Notes: generated by a model from the letters alone, not told the origin. A DNA stretch of 43,561 bases from Candidatus Nealsoniibacteriota bacterium (GCA_003551435.1 PUMQ01000014.1:1-43561), one strand, 5' to 3'; positions 8,744-19,107 are shown, counted from the first letter of the stretch. Numbers and translations are program-made.

Positions 8744-11101
8744 TTATCTGCTCTTTTTTTCTGTTTTGTGAATTTTTTTCACCGTTTGTACAAAAGAGTC
8801 CGGATTCACCGAAACATAATCAATTTTGTTGTCAATCAGAAATTCCACAAACCCTTTTATAATAGCAGGCGCCTCTCCGCAAATCCCCACCTTACGCTTA
8901 GTTTTGTGCGCGTCTTTAATAAAGCCGGAGATAACCCTTCTTACCGCTTCATTGTTTTCGTCATACTTTTTAGAAAGCATAGCGTTATCCCGGTCCACTC
9001 CCAAAACAAGTTGTGTCAAATCATTGCTTCCGATAGAAAACCCGTCAAAAGCTTTGCCGAACTCCTTGGCCAGCACCGTATTTGAGGGAACTTCGGTCAT
9101 TACATAAACAGGTACGTCTTTGAGCCCCTCTTTTCTCATTCTTTTTTGCACTTCAACACCTTCTTCAATCTCTCGGCAAAAAGGAATTAGAATAGATATA
9201 TTTTTCAAGCCAAAAACGTCTCGTGCTCGCTTAATCGCCCGGCACTCCATGTAAAACGCATGAGAAAATTCCTCATCAAGATAGCGGCACGCTCCTCTAA
9301 AGCCGAGCATAGGATTAAACTCTTTTCTTTCGTACAACTCTCCCCCGACAAGATTGCGGTACTCGTTAGTTTTAAAATCAGAAAGGCGTACGATGACTTC
9401 TTTCGGATAGAAAGCAGAAGCGATTTGTGCCACTCCTTCCGCCAGCTCCTTTATGAAGTGTTCTTTTTTGTCTTTATGCTCCACCGTTATCCTTTTAATT
9501 CTTTCTTTCAACTTCTTATCTTTCAATTTATTATAATGGTATAGGGCAAGAGGGTGTATCCGTATTTTTTCGGCTAAAATAAATTCTACCCGCGCCAACC
9601 CCACTCCGTCTGCAGGGAGATGTGAAGATTTAAACGCTATTTCCGGAGTTCCGATATTAAGCATTACTCCCGTTTTTGTTTTCGGAAGCTTTTCAAGGTT
9701 ATAACTTTTTACGTCAAAAGAAACATCTCCCTCAAATACCTGCCCGTTTAGCCCTTGTGTACAATCTACCGTAACCTTCATGCCGTCTTTCAAAACTTGC
9801 GTTCCTTTTTCCGTTCCTACAATGGTTGGGATTCCCAATTCCCTGCCTACTATGGCCGCATGAGCCGTTTTGCCCCCCTCATCGGCAACAATAGCCGCCG
9901 CCAAGCGCATAATGCTTACCCAGTCCGGGTCGGTCATTTTAGTCACCAACACGTCCCCCTTTTTAAATCTGTGCATCTCGTTTACGTCTTTGATAATCTT
10001 GACCTTGCCGCTTCCTACCTTTTCTCCAACAGCAATTCCCCGTAAAATAGGTTCTTTTTTCGTTTTTAATTTATACTCTTTGTAAGTATTTGTTTTCTTT
10101 GCGGCGTGTACCGTTTCCGGACGGGACTGGACAATAAAAAGCTCTCCCGTTTTTCCGTCTTTTGCCCACTCTATATCCTGCGGATATTTGTAATGCTTTT
10201 CTATAATAACCGCCCATTTGGCAAGGGTGAGAATCTCTTTGTCGGTAATGGAAAATTTCAAGGCCTTTTTCTCAGAAACTTTCTTTTCTTTCAACCCTCC
10301 TCCTTTTTGATAAACAAACTGCTTTGTTTTTCTTCCCAAGTCCTTGCGGATTATGGCGTGGTGGCCCTTTTGGAGGGTAGGCTTAAAAACATAAAATTCA
10401 TCCGGGGTAATCCCCCCTTGAACAATCATCTCTCCTATTCCGTATATGGAGTTTATGAGCACTACATTGCGAAAGCCGCTTTCCGTATCCAGAGTAAACA
10501 TAATTCCGGAAGAGGCAAGATCGGACCTTACCATTCTTTGTACTCCCACGGAAAGGGCAAACTTTAAATGAGAAATCTTTTTTTCTTCACGATAAGCAAT
10601 CACTCTGTTGTTAAAAGAAGAAGCAAGGCACTTTTTAACGTACTTAAGAACCTCTTCTTCTCCGGAAATATTCAAAAAAGTTTCAAACTGTCCCGCAAAA
10701 GAAGCATCCGGCATATCTTCGCAAACAGCGGAAGACCGAATCGCTACATTGGCCGGAGAGTTTTTGCTCATCTCTCTGTAAGACTTTCTTATCGCCTCTT
10801 CAATATCTTTTGGAAACTCCCCCTTCATTATCAGCTCTCTCGCCTTTTTGCCTGTTTTAATCAGGCTTTTGGTGCTTTCCCTGTTATATTCTTTCAAAAT
10901 TTTACGTAACTCTTTTTCAATTCCGTTTTCTTTAAGAAAAGACCAGTAGCTTTCGGTAGTTACAGCAAATCCGGAAGGAACGTTAACTCCTTTTCTGCTA
11001 AGTGTTTTTATCATCTCTCCCAAGGACGCGTTCTTCCCTCCGACAAGGGAAAGATTTTTATAAGAAATTTTTTCGTAAGGTACCGTATATTTTTTAGCCA
11101 T
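8744..11101 (-). CDS. ppsA: Phosphoenolpyruvate synthase
   Basis: Y-KNLSLVGGKNASLGEMI, NVAIRSSAVCEDMPDASFAGQFETFLN, ADEGGKTAHAAIVGRELGIPTIVGT, SIGSNDLTQLVLGVDRDNA. Confidence 0.95.
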   Translation of the reverse strand: MAKKYTVPYEKISYKNLSLVGGKNASLGEMIKTLSRKGVNVPSGFAVTTESYWSFLKENGIEKELRKILKEYNRESTKSLIKTGKKARELIMKGEFPKDIEEAIRKSYREMSKNSPANVAIRSSAVCEDMPDASFAGQFETFLNISGEEEVLKYVKKCLASSFNNRVIAYREEKKISHLKFALSVGVQRMVRSDLASSGIMFTLDTESGFRNVVLINSIYGIGEMIVQGGITPDEFYVFKPTLQKGHHAIIRKDLGRKTKQFVYQKGGGLKEKKVSEKKALKFSITDKEILTLAKWAVIIEKHYKYPQDIEWAKDGKTGELFIVQSRPETVHAAKKTNTYKEYKLKTKKEPILRGIAVGEKVGSGKVKIIKDVNEMHRFKKGDVLVTKMTDPDWVSIMRLAAAIVADEGGKTAHAAIVGRELGIPTIVGTEKGTQVLKDGMKVTVDCTQGLNGQVFEGDVSFDVKSYNLEKLPKTKTGVMLNIGTPEIAFKSSHLPADGVGLARVEFILAEKIRIHPLALYHYNKLKDKKLKERIKRITVEHKDKKEHFIKELAEGVAQIASAFYPKEVIVRLSDFKTNEYRNLVGGELYERKEFNPMLGFRGACRYLDEEFSHAFYMECRAIKRARDVFGLKNISILIPFCREIEEGVEVQKRMRKEGLKDVPVYVMTEVPSNTVLAKEFGKAFDGFSIGSNDLTQLVLGVDRDNAMLSKKYDENNEAVRRVISGFIKDAHKTKRKVGICGEAPAIIKGFVEFLIDNKIDYVSVNPDSFVQTVKKIHKTEKKSR

Positions 11102-11114
11102 AAAAACGTTAATT

Positions 11115-12053
11115 TTAACCGCCGTAATACTTAGACAGCGGAGGAGCTATCTGTTTTTTCCGCGAAGCGATATTTTCAAGCAAGAAAAAATCGCCCTTAT
11201 CTTCCCCTTTGAAAACCTCCTTTGCTACTTTTTCCTCATTTTCTTCCGCGGGAAAAAAGTAAGCGTTTTGACTGATAATATTTATCGCTCCGAAAAAGAG
11301 AGCATCAATTTGTTTTTCTTTTTTAATTTCTTTTAAAGCGTCTTTGATCGCTTTTTTCTTTTTCTCAAAGTACCCCAGAGAAGTTGCTTCGCAAACCCCT
11401 ATAGCCACTTTTTTTCCTCCAAATTCGTACTCTTTAAAATCACCAAGAACAATTTCTTTTAAACTTTTTCCCGAAAAGTCGGATTTTGCCTCAAACATCT
11501 TTTCTGCAAACTCACTTCCGTTAATTTTTGCAATTTCCTGAAGCTCGTAGTAGAAATCTACATCCTCACACGACGTGGTGGGAGAATTTAGGTTCAACGT
11601 GTCAGATATTATTCCTGCAAGAAGAAAGCCTGCCTCTTTCTCGCTAATTTCCATTCCTCTTTCTTTCATCATTTTATAAACTAAAGTGGAGGTGCTTCCC
11701 ACCGGTTCAATTCTGAAAAAAATAGTTTCATCGGTTTTTACTCCTGACAGGAGATGGTGGTCCAATACTCCACAAATCTTATCCTTCTTTGCAATACTTT
11801 GGGAAAGATCGTTATGGTCTACCAAGAAAAACTCGCCCTTTTTTATCTCATCCTCTTTCACTGTTTCGGGCAGCTTTTCTTTTAAGAAAGAAAAAACGAG
11901 TTCCGTTTCCTTATTAGCATCTCCGGCCACCACCGATCGTGCTTCTTTCCCCTCTTGTTTTAAAAAGTTTGCAAAAACAAGGGCCGAAACAACCGAATCG
12001 GTGTCCGGAGACTTGTGCCCCACAACGATAATTTCTTCCGTATTTTTACTCAT
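11115..12053 (-). CDS. ppaC: Manganese-dependent (family II) inorganic pyrophosphatase
   Basis: VVGHKSPDTDSVVSALVFANFL, FFLVDHNDLSQ, VLDHHLLSG, EPVGSTSTLVYKMM (DHH family). Confidence 0.92.
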   Translation of the reverse strand: MSKNTEEIIVVGHKSPDTDSVVSALVFANFLKQEGKEARSVVAGDANKETELVFSFLKEKLPETVKEDEIKKGEFFLVDHNDLSQSIAKKDKICGVLDHHLLSGVKTDETIFFRIEPVGSTSTLVYKMMKERGMEISEKEAGFLLAGIISDTLNLNSPTTSCEDVDFYYELQEIAKINGSEFAEKMFEAKSDFSGKSLKEIVLGDFKEYEFGGKKVAIGVCEATSLGYFEKKKKAIKDALKEIKKEKQIDALFFGAINIISQNAYFFPAEENEEKVAKEVFKGEDKGDFFLLENIASRKKQIAPPLSKYYGG

Positions 12054-12057
12054 CTTT

Positions 12058-13980
12058 TTATTTTAACGCCTTTTTTAACTCATCAACACTTTCCGGATTG
12101 GCCAGGGTGGAAAGGTCTCCTAACTCTTCACCAGAAAAAAGCTTTTTCATAATTCTTCGCATAATCTTCCCCGACCTTGTTTTGGGAAGATCGGAGACAA
12201 CATATACTTCTTTGGGAAAAGCAATCGGGCCTATTCCTTTCTTAATCTGTTCAACAACGGATTTTTTTAAGTCCTCTTTTTTCTTTTCCGTTAACTTTTT
12301 GGAGGGTACAACAAAAACCACAGGCATTTCTCCTTTTATCTCGTCCGGAATTCCCACCACCGCACACTCGGAAACTAACAATGTTTTGGAAATAAAGTCT
12401 TCCATTTCTCCGGTAGAAAGGCGGTGTCCGGCTACTTTAATCATATCGTCGCTTCTTCCCACTACTCTTATGAGTCCGTTTTTATCTTTATATGCTATAT
12501 CGGAAGTGAAATATGTGTTTTCCCCATACTGGTTCCAGTACGTTTTTTTGTATCTCTTCGGGTTTTTGTAAACTCCCCGCAAAAGACCCGGTGCAAAAGG
12601 AGGTAAAATAACCAAATCCCCTTTTTCTTCCGTAGAACACGGTTTTCCCTTGCTGTTTAAGACATCAAATTTAACTCCCGGGAAAGGAAGACCGGCGAAC
12701 GATGGCTTAAACGGCCCTACTCCGGGAAGAGAGGTAATCAGTATCCCTCCCGTTTCCGTTTGCCACCAAGTGTCAACAATCGGACACTTTTTGTTTCCAA
12801 CTTCTTTGAAGTACCAAAGCCAAGACTCTTTATCAATCGGTTCTCCCACGGATCCCAAAATCTGTAAACTGCTTAAATCATGTTTTTTTACCAAATCTTC
12901 TCCGTACTTTTGGAACATGCGAATAGCGGTAGGAGCGGTATAAAAAGTAGTTACTCCGTATTTTTCAATTATGCTGCACCATCTGTCCGGTTCGGGCCAG
13001 TTGGGAGCGCCTTCAAACATAACAAATGAGGCTCCGTTTAGCAAAGGTGAATAAATAGAATACGTGTGTCCGGTAATCCATCCCACATCGGACATAGACC
13101 AAAAAATATCATCGTCTTTGATATCAAAAATCCACTTTCCCGTAAATTTCGCCTGAACCGTATATCCGCCGCAAGTATGCACCACTCCCTTGGGCTTTCC
13201 GGTAGAACCGCTCGTGTAGAGTACAAACAAAGGGTCTTCGCTATCCATCACTCTGGGCTCACAAAAATCATCCTGCTTGCTCATTAAATCATGCCACCAG
13301 ATGTTATTTCTTTTGTTAAATTTAATGCTGTTGCCCATTCTTTTTACCACCACCATTTTTTTCACCTTGGTTCCTTTTATTCCCTCATCGGCATTTTTCT
13401 TCAGGTCAATAACACTGCCTGCCCTGTAATAGCCGTCAGCGGTTATTAAAAGTTTTTCTTGGGTATCTTGTAATCTCACTTTCAGCGCCTGCGGGCTGTA
13501 GGCGGAAAAAATAACCGAGTGAACGGCCCCGATACGAGTACAGGCAAGCATAGCAATAACAACTTCCGGAATCATCGGCAAATAAATACCAACCTTGTCT
13601 CCTTTTTTAATTCCCAGTTCTTTTAGGGCATTAGCAAAACGGTTAACCTCTCTGTAAAGGTCAAAATAAGTAAAATAACGCGGCCGTTCGTCAACCGGCT
13701 CCGGCTCCCAAATTAAAGCCACCTTGTTCTTAGCCGTTTCTATGTTCCTATCAAGACAGTTTTCAGAAAAATTCAGCTTGCCGTTTAAAAACCATTTAAA
13801 GTAAGGAGGGTCATGCTTAAAAACTTTGCTCCACTTTTTCCGCCAAAAAACATCGCCCGCCAACTTTTCCCAAAACTTAAGCGGACTTTTTTTGGCTTCC
13901 TTGTAAATACTTTTATTTTTTACCAGCGCTTTTTTCTTAAAATCCTCTAAGGGGTAGTATAATCCTTTCTTTTTAATCAT
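12058..13980 (-). CDS. acs: Acetyl-CoA synthetase (AMP-forming)
   Basis: LYTSGSTGKPKGVVHTCGGY, DTWWQTETGGILI, GRSDDMIKVAGHRLSTGEMEDF, PKTRSGKIMRRIMKKL. Confidence 0.95.
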   Translation of the reverse strand: MIKKKGLYYPLEDFKKKALVKNKSIYKEAKKSPLKFWEKLAGDVFWRKKWSKVFKHDPPYFKWFLNGKLNFSENCLDRNIETAKNKVALIWEPEPVDERPRYFTYFDLYREVNRFANALKELGIKKGDKVGIYLPMIPEVVIAMLACTRIGAVHSVIFSAYSPQALKVRLQDTQEKLLITADGYYRAGSVIDLKKNADEGIKGTKVKKMVVVKRMGNSIKFNKRNNIWWHDLMSKQDDFCEPRVMDSEDPLFVLYTSGSTGKPKGVVHTCGGYTVQAKFTGKWIFDIKDDDIFWSMSDVGWITGHTYSIYSPLLNGASFVMFEGAPNWPEPDRWCSIIEKYGVTTFYTAPTAIRMFQKYGEDLVKKHDLSSLQILGSVGEPIDKESWLWYFKEVGNKKCPIVDTWWQTETGGILITSLPGVGPFKPSFAGLPFPGVKFDVLNSKGKPCSTEEKGDLVILPPFAPGLLRGVYKNPKRYKKTYWNQYGENTYFTSDIAYKDKNGLIRVVGRSDDMIKVAGHRLSTGEMEDFISKTLLVSECAVVGIPDEIKGEMPVVFVVPSKKLTEKKKEDLKKSVVEQIKKGIGPIAFPKEVYVVSDLPKTRSGKIMRRIMKKLFSGEELGDLSTLANPESVDELKKALK

Positions 13981-13999
13981 ATGTTCGTTTTATTACAGT

Positions 14000-15016
14000 T
14001 TATAAGCGCCTTGTAATATAATCCGCAAAAGCGGCAAGTTGCGAGGAGTATCCCCACTCGTTATCATACCAAGCCAGCACCTTTACCATATTTTCTTTTA
14101 CCAAAGTCATTTCCGTGTCAACAACACAAGCGTGAGAGCTCCCCACATAGTCGCTCGAGACAAGAGGATCGTCCTCTGCTTTTAAAACGCCTCTCCATCT
14201 TTCCTTTTCCGACTCTTTTTTAAAAAGAAGATTAATCTCTTCTTTGCTGGCTTGCTTTTCAATTACACAGACAAGGTCAATGACAGAAACGGTAACCGAG
14301 GGAACCCTTATTGCTATTCCGTTAATTTTTCCGTCAAGCTCGGGAATAACTTTACCTACCGCTTTTGCCGCTCCGGTAGTAGTCGGTACGATATTTGCCG
14401 CAGCCGCCCGTCCTCTTCTTAGGTCTCGGTGAGCACCGTCAAGAAGATTTTGGTCCATTGTGTAGCTGTGCACGGTGGTCACTGTTCCGGACTTTACGTT
14501 GTAGTTTTCGTGTAAAATCTTTAGCACGGGAGCAAGACAGTTCGTGGTACAAGACCCCATGTCCACAATTTCGTGTTCTTCCGGATTGTAGTTCTCCTCA
14601 TTTACTCCCCGAATAAAAGAAGGGATTTTGTCAGGGTCCTTGGAGGGAGCGGAAATAATCACTTTTTTCGCCCCGGCATCAATATGTTTTCTCGCTCCGT
14701 CATAATGGGTAAAAAGCCCCGTGCACTCAAGCACAACGTCAACCCCCAGATCTCCCCAGGGCAAGCCGGCTGGGTCTTTCTCAGCGTAAAGCTCCACTCT
14801 TTTCCCCTCTTCTCCGACTTCCAAAACACCGTCCCTGCAAACAACTTTTTTGTCGTATCTTCCGTAAGCGGTGTCATATTTTAAAAGATGCTCTAGTGTT
14901 TTCGGCTCCGAGAGATCGTTTATAGCAACTACTTCCAGGTTATTTTCCCCGGAAAGAATCGCCTTAAAAACACTCCTTCCTATTCTCCCGAACCCGTTGA
15001 TAGCAATTTTACCCAT
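14000..15016 (-). CDS. gap: Type I glyceraldehyde-3-phosphate dehydrogenase
   Basis: KIAINGFGRIGRSVFKAIL, VDMGSCTTNCLAPVLKIL, VTTVHSYTMDQNLLDG, WYDNEWGYSSQLA. Confidence 0.97.
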   Translation of the reverse strand: MGKIAINGFGRIGRSVFKAILSGENNLEVVAINDLSEPKTLEHLLKYDTAYGRYDKKVVCRDGVLEVGEEGKRVELYAEKDPAGLPWGDLGVDVVLECTGLFTHYDGARKHIDAGAKKVIISAPSKDPDKIPSFIRGVNEENYNPEEHEIVDMGSCTTNCLAPVLKILHENYNVKSGTVTTVHSYTMDQNLLDGAHRDLRRGRAAAANIVPTTTGAAKAVGKVIPELDGKINGIAIRVPSVTVSVIDLVCVIEKQASKEEINLLFKKESEKERWRGVLKAEDDPLVSSDYVGSSHACVVDTEMTLVKENMVKVLAWYDNEWGYSSQLAAFADYITRRL

Positions 15017-15039
15017 ATTTTAAACAATTATTTTAAAAA

Positions 15040-15279
15040 TTACTTTTCAATACCAAGCGCTTTATTAAGTTTCCCTTTTTCAAAGCCTACAATAAACTCT
15101 CCGTTGACTTCGGTTACCGGCACTCCCATCTGCCCGGTTTTTTCCACCACTCTTTTCCTCTCTTCGTCATTTTCGGAAATATCAACTTCCTCATAATCAA
15201 ACCCTTTCTCGCCAAGGTATTTTTTAAGAACAATGCAGTAAGTGCAAGTAGGGGTGGTGTAAACTTTTATTTTTGGCAT
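15040..15279 (-). CDS. Glutaredoxin-family protein
   Basis: KIKVYTTPTCTYCIVLKKYLGEKGFDYEEVDIS with CTYC and GVPVTEV. Confidence 0.85.
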   Translation of the reverse strand: MPKIKVYTTPTCTYCIVLKKYLGEKGFDYEEVDISENDEERKRVVEKTGQMGVPVTEVNGEFIVGFEKGKLNKALGIEK

Positions 15280-15336
15280 ATTATTTCTCTAAATAATTAT
15301 GGTTAATCTTATTACAGAATTTTCTCTTCCGCAAGC

Positions 15337-16518
15337 TTATTTGTCAAAGACGAATTTGGAAAGAAAAGACCTCTGATCAATCTTTTTAAGAGATCCCTTA
15401 AGGCACTCTTTCTCGGAAAACCAAAGAGTATTGTCTTTTCCCTTTCCCTTTAAAAGAACGGGAATGTCTTCTGTGCAGTGACAAGCCTTAAGAGAGCACG
15501 TAGAGTGGTCGGCGGTTACTATCAACATTTCCGTAAACTCATCTAAAATTTTCAGGCTTTCGTCTATTTTCTCAATAAACTTTTTCTTTCCCTTAAAGTC
15601 CCCGTCTTCGGCCAAAGTGTCGGTTGCTTTTATGTGCAGAAAAACAAAATCGTAGCCGGAAAATATCGCTTCTCTCGCTTTCTCTATTTTCCCTTCCAAA
15701 TTGGTATTTACAAGCCCGGTCGCCCCTTCCGTTTCAAGGACATCCATTCCGAGAAAAACTCCTATTTGTTTATAAAGCGGTTTCCCCGCTATACAAGCAG
15801 CTTTCGCTCCGTGTTTCTCCTTAAAGGAAGGAATATCCACTATCTCCGACGCTCCTCTTGTAATAATGCAGTTCGCGGGAAGATCTCTTTTTTCATTTAA
15901 GGGGTGAGCGCTTAAAATTCGCTGAGTTTCATCAAGAAACTTGTTAAGCACTTCCGCTGTAAACTTTGCTTCCTTCTTTTTAACAAGGGGTTTTATCTCT
16001 TTACGGCCCTTTATTCCCTCAAAATACATAAGGTCGCTGTCCGATATTTCGCTGGAAAGGCCCTTCCCTCTCATTACGATACCTACTCGGTGTTCCTCCG
16101 CGGATCTGACAGTAAAGCACACCCCGTCAATTTCCATTCCGTCAATGGCTTTTATAAGTTGCTCCGGGTTATTTATTCTACCCGCTCTTCTGTCCAAAAG
16201 CTCTCCTTCTTTAACGGTTGCAAAGTTTCCCCGCAAAGCAACATCCCCTTTTTCCATTTTAATTCCGGCTCCCCGAGCGGTAATCACCCCTCTCCCCAGT
16301 TTATACTCTTCTACATTGTATCCGAATAAAGCAAAGTGCCCTTCTTCGGAAGTAGGAAGGGCCCCTTTAAATGCAGGCATAAGAAGGCCTGTGCGCCCTT
16401 CTCCGGCCCACTTGTCAAGCGTAGGGGTATGCGCCGCTTCCAAAGGAGTTTTATTTCCGAACGCGGGAATCTCCTCGTCCCCCAAGCCGTCTATTAAAAT
16501 GAGAATCGCTTTTTTCAT
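15337..16518 (-). CDS. apgM: 2,3-bisphosphoglycerate-independent phosphoglycerate mutase, archaeal (ApgM) type
   Basis: MKKAILILIDGLGDEEIPAFGNKTPLEAAHTPTLDKWAGEGRTGLLMP, LGRGVITARGAGIKM, HIKATDTLAEDGDFKGKKKFIEKID. Confidence 0.9.
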   Translation of the reverse strand: MKKAILILIDGLGDEEIPAFGNKTPLEAAHTPTLDKWAGEGRTGLLMPAFKGALPTSEEGHFALFGYNVEEYKLGRGVITARGAGIKMEKGDVALRGNFATVKEGELLDRRAGRINNPEQLIKAIDGMEIDGVCFTVRSAEEHRVGIVMRGKGLSSEISDSDLMYFEGIKGRKEIKPLVKKKEAKFTAEVLNKFLDETQRILSAHPLNEKRDLPANCIITRGASEIVDIPSFKEKHGAKAACIAGKPLYKQIGVFLGMDVLETEGATGLVNTNLEGKIEKAREAIFSGYDFVFLHIKATDTLAEDGDFKGKKKFIEKIDESLKILDEFTEMLIVTADHSTCSLKACHCTEDIPVLLKGKGKDNTLWFSEKECLKGSLKKIDQRSFLSKFVFDK

Positions 16519-16546
16519 TTCTCAGGGCAATCTTTTTTCCACGCCT

Positions 16547-16942
16547 TTACTCATCTTCCCCTTTCTCTTCAATCATTTCTCCAAGCTCGGTTACCGCCTC
16601 TTGGACACTGACAAGCTTGGTGAAAATTTTTGCAGTATCCACCTCTTCTTCTTGAAAATCTTCTTCCACTTCACTGACTTTCGCCTCTATTTCTTCTATT
16701 TTGCTTTCAATTTCAGCCACCTGCTCGTCTTCCATTGCAAGCACTTTTTCGGTAAGAGCATGAAATGCTTCTTTGATTTCGGCAAAAATATCCCTCATTT
16801 CTTCTGTCTCTTCTTCTGCTACAATTTCTTCCTCAAGAGCTTCCTCGGGAGCGGGAACCTCCTCCTCTCCCTTAAAAATCACTACCAAAACAAGAATGAG
16901 AATAGCTACTCCCAAGGCAATTAAAAGTTTTTTGTTAGGCAT
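16547..16942 (-). CDS. Hypothetical protein, N-terminal TM anchor plus acidic coiled coil
   Basis: KKLLIALGVAILILVLVVIF then Glu-rich helical region. Confidence 0.6.
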   Translation of the reverse strand: MPNKKLLIALGVAILILVLVVIFKGEEEVPAPEEALEEEIVAEEETEEMRDIFAEIKEAFHALTEKVLAMEDEQVAEIESKIEEIEAKVSEVEEDFQEEEVDTAKIFTKLVSVQEAVTELGEMIEEKGEDE

Positions 16943-17017
16943 AATATTAATTAATAATCGGTTTTTAATTTTGACCTTTTTTCACACTTTTTTTACACCC
17001 AAGGGTGTGCGCAAAAA

Positions 17018-18229
17018 CTATGTTTTGCTATTTATCTGTTTTTCAATTTTAAGCAATCTGTTGTATTTGGCCACTCTTTCCCCTCTTGCAGGAGCTCCCG
17101 CTTTAATATACTCTGATCCCGTTCCCACCGCAAGGTCGGCTATAAAGTCGTCGTTTGTTTCTCCCGAACGGTGGGAAACCACCGTCCTCCACCCGAACTC
17201 TTTTGCCTTTTTTGCCGCCCTGATGGCTTCAGAAACGGTTCCTATTTGGTTTATTTTTATAATCATCGCATTGCAGGAGTCGTTCTCTTTCGCCTTTTCC
17301 ATTCTTTGTATATTGGTAGTTAAAAGATCATCGCCTATTATAAGGAGCCCGCTCATTTTTTCTTTCAATTCGTGCCATCCGGAAAAATCATTCTCTTCCA
17401 GGGGGTCTTCAAGGCCTAAAAGGGAAAATTCTCCGGACAGTTTTCTGTACAAAGAAATCATTTCTTCCTTGCTTCTTCTTATTCCCCCGTAAATGTAAGC
17501 ATTTTCCTTGAAAAACTCGCTTGCTGCCACATCAATAATCACCGGGCATCTATCAACGCTCAAAAGCAAAGAAAGAACTTCTTCCGCCGACTGAATCTCG
17601 GGAACAAACCCTCCCTCATCACCAACATTCGCAAAGCTTGCGGGGTACTCCTCTTTTCTTAAAATCGTATTTTTAAGGTGTTGGTAAAAATCGGTTGCAA
17701 AGCGAAGATTTTCGGAAAAAGATTCTTTTTGGGGAACAATCATAAACTCCTGGAAAGCGGTTCCTCCCGCACCGTGCGCACCTCCGTTTATCACATTAAA
17801 GCAAGGAACAGGAATATTTTCTTTAAAAGAAAAGTAAGAAGAAAGATAACGGAAAAGAGGTAAATTTTCTTTAGCCGCCGCCGCTTTAAAAACGGACATC
17901 GATACTCCCAGCATGGCATTGGCTCCCAAGTTTGATTTGTCGTTCGTGCCATCCGCATCAATCATTATTTTATCCGCTTCCTCCGGATTTTCTTCTTTAC
18001 CGATCAAGAGAGGGGCTATTTTTTCATTTACATTTTTCACCGCCGTTAAAACTCCTTTTCCTCCATACCTCTCTCCTCCGTCACGAATTTCTTTTGCCTC
18101 ATGGATTCCCGTTGAGGCACCCGAAGCAACGGAAGACACAAACTCCCCTAACTGGGTAAAAACAGAAACCTCCACTGTCGGATTTCCCCTGGAATCCAAT
18201 ATTTCTCTAGCAGCTAAATCTTTAATCAT
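17018..18229 (-). CDS. eno: Enolase
   Basis: AREILDSRGNPTVEVSVFT, VASGASTGIHEAKEIRDG, LLIIGDDLLTTNIQRM, VSHRSGETNDDFIADLAVG. Confidence 0.97.
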   Translation of the reverse strand: MIKDLAAREILDSRGNPTVEVSVFTQLGEFVSSVASGASTGIHEAKEIRDGGERYGGKGVLTAVKNVNEKIAPLLIGKEENPEEADKIMIDADGTNDKSNLGANAMLGVSMSVFKAAAAKENLPLFRYLSSYFSFKENIPVPCFNVINGGAHGAGGTAFQEFMIVPQKESFSENLRFATDFYQHLKNTILRKEEYPASFANVGDEGGFVPEIQSAEEVLSLLLSVDRCPVIIDVAASEFFKENAYIYGGIRRSKEEMISLYRKLSGEFSLLGLEDPLEENDFSGWHELKEKMSGLLIIGDDLLTTNIQRMEKAKENDSCNAMIIKINQIGTVSEAIRAAKKAKEFGWRTVVSHRSGETNDDFIADLAVGTGSEYIKAGAPARGERVAKYNRLLKIEKQINSKT

Positions 18230-18327
18230 GGTATATAATGCAAGCCCTCAAACCAATTTAGAAAATGGTTATATAGAAATTAATTTTGAAATTTGAAATT
18301 CAAAATTCTTTAGTGTTAAGCGCAAGC

Positions 18328-19107
18328 TTACGTCACTAGCCACCCTCCGTCAATGTTTACAACCGCGCCGGTCATGTATGAAGAAGCATCCGAAGCAAGA
18401 AAAAGAACAGCTGAGGAGATTTCCTCGGGTTTGCCCAATCGCTTAAGAGGAAGTCTTCCTATCATCGCTTTTATCCCCTCTTCGTCCTGCTTTACCGGGT
18501 CTATCATCGGTGTCTCTATCATTCCCGGAGCAATGGTGTTGATACGGATATTGTAAGGAGAAAGGTCAATAGCCAAAGCAGCCGTCATCCCCGCTACTCC
18601 TCCTTTGGACGCCACATAGGGTGCTGTATTCGGAAATCCGATGCCCATCTGACCCATAGCAACCGATCCGATATTCACAATAACTCCTCCTCCCTGCTCT
18701 TTCATTACCCTGGCGGCAGCCTGAGTACACAAGAAATACCCCCTGAGGTTTATATTAATAACTTTGTCCCATTCTTCTTCCTTCATTTCCAGAAAATCGC
18801 GAAATTCAACTATTCCGGCATTGTTGACCAAAACGTCCACTCTTCCGAAGGTCTCTTTTGCTTTCTCTATCATCTTTTCTACCGCCGACTTGTCTGAAAT
18901 ATCACACTCCACTGCCACCGCCTCTCCTCCTTTATCCTTAATTTCTTCAACCACTTTTTGGCAATCTTCTTTTGATATATCGGAAACAACCACCTTTGCT
19001 CCCGCATCGGCAAGTGCAATACAGTGAGTTCTTCCCATTCCCTGCCTGCCGCCGGTGACCACGGCCACCTTTCCCTCCATGTCAAATAACTCTTTAAAGT
19101 TCTTCAT
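18328..19107 (-). CDS. SDR-family oxidoreductase
   Basis: VAVVTGGRQGMGRTHCIALADAGAKVVVSD, LVNNAGIVEF, YVASKGGVAGMTAALAIDLSPYNIRINTIAPG. Confidence 0.92.
   Translation of the reverse strand: MKNFKELFDMEGKVAVVTGGRQGMGRTHCIALADAGAKVVVSDISKEDCQKVVEEIKDKGGEAVAVECDISDKSAVEKMIEKAKETFGRVDVLVNNAGIVEFRDFLEMKEEEWDKVININLRGYFLCTQAAARVMKEQGGGVIVNIGSVAMGQMGIGFPNTAPYVASKGGVAGMTAALAIDLSPYNIRINTIAPGMIETPMIDPVKQDEEGIKAMIGRLPLKRLGKPEEISSAVLFLASDASSYMTGAVVNIDGGWLVT

Noticed and set aside
18285-18312. AT-rich inverted repeat aattttgaa-atttgaaa-ttcaaaatt between the SDR gene and eno
   Set aside because: Could be a weak terminator, but the low-complexity AT composition makes it easily accidental.
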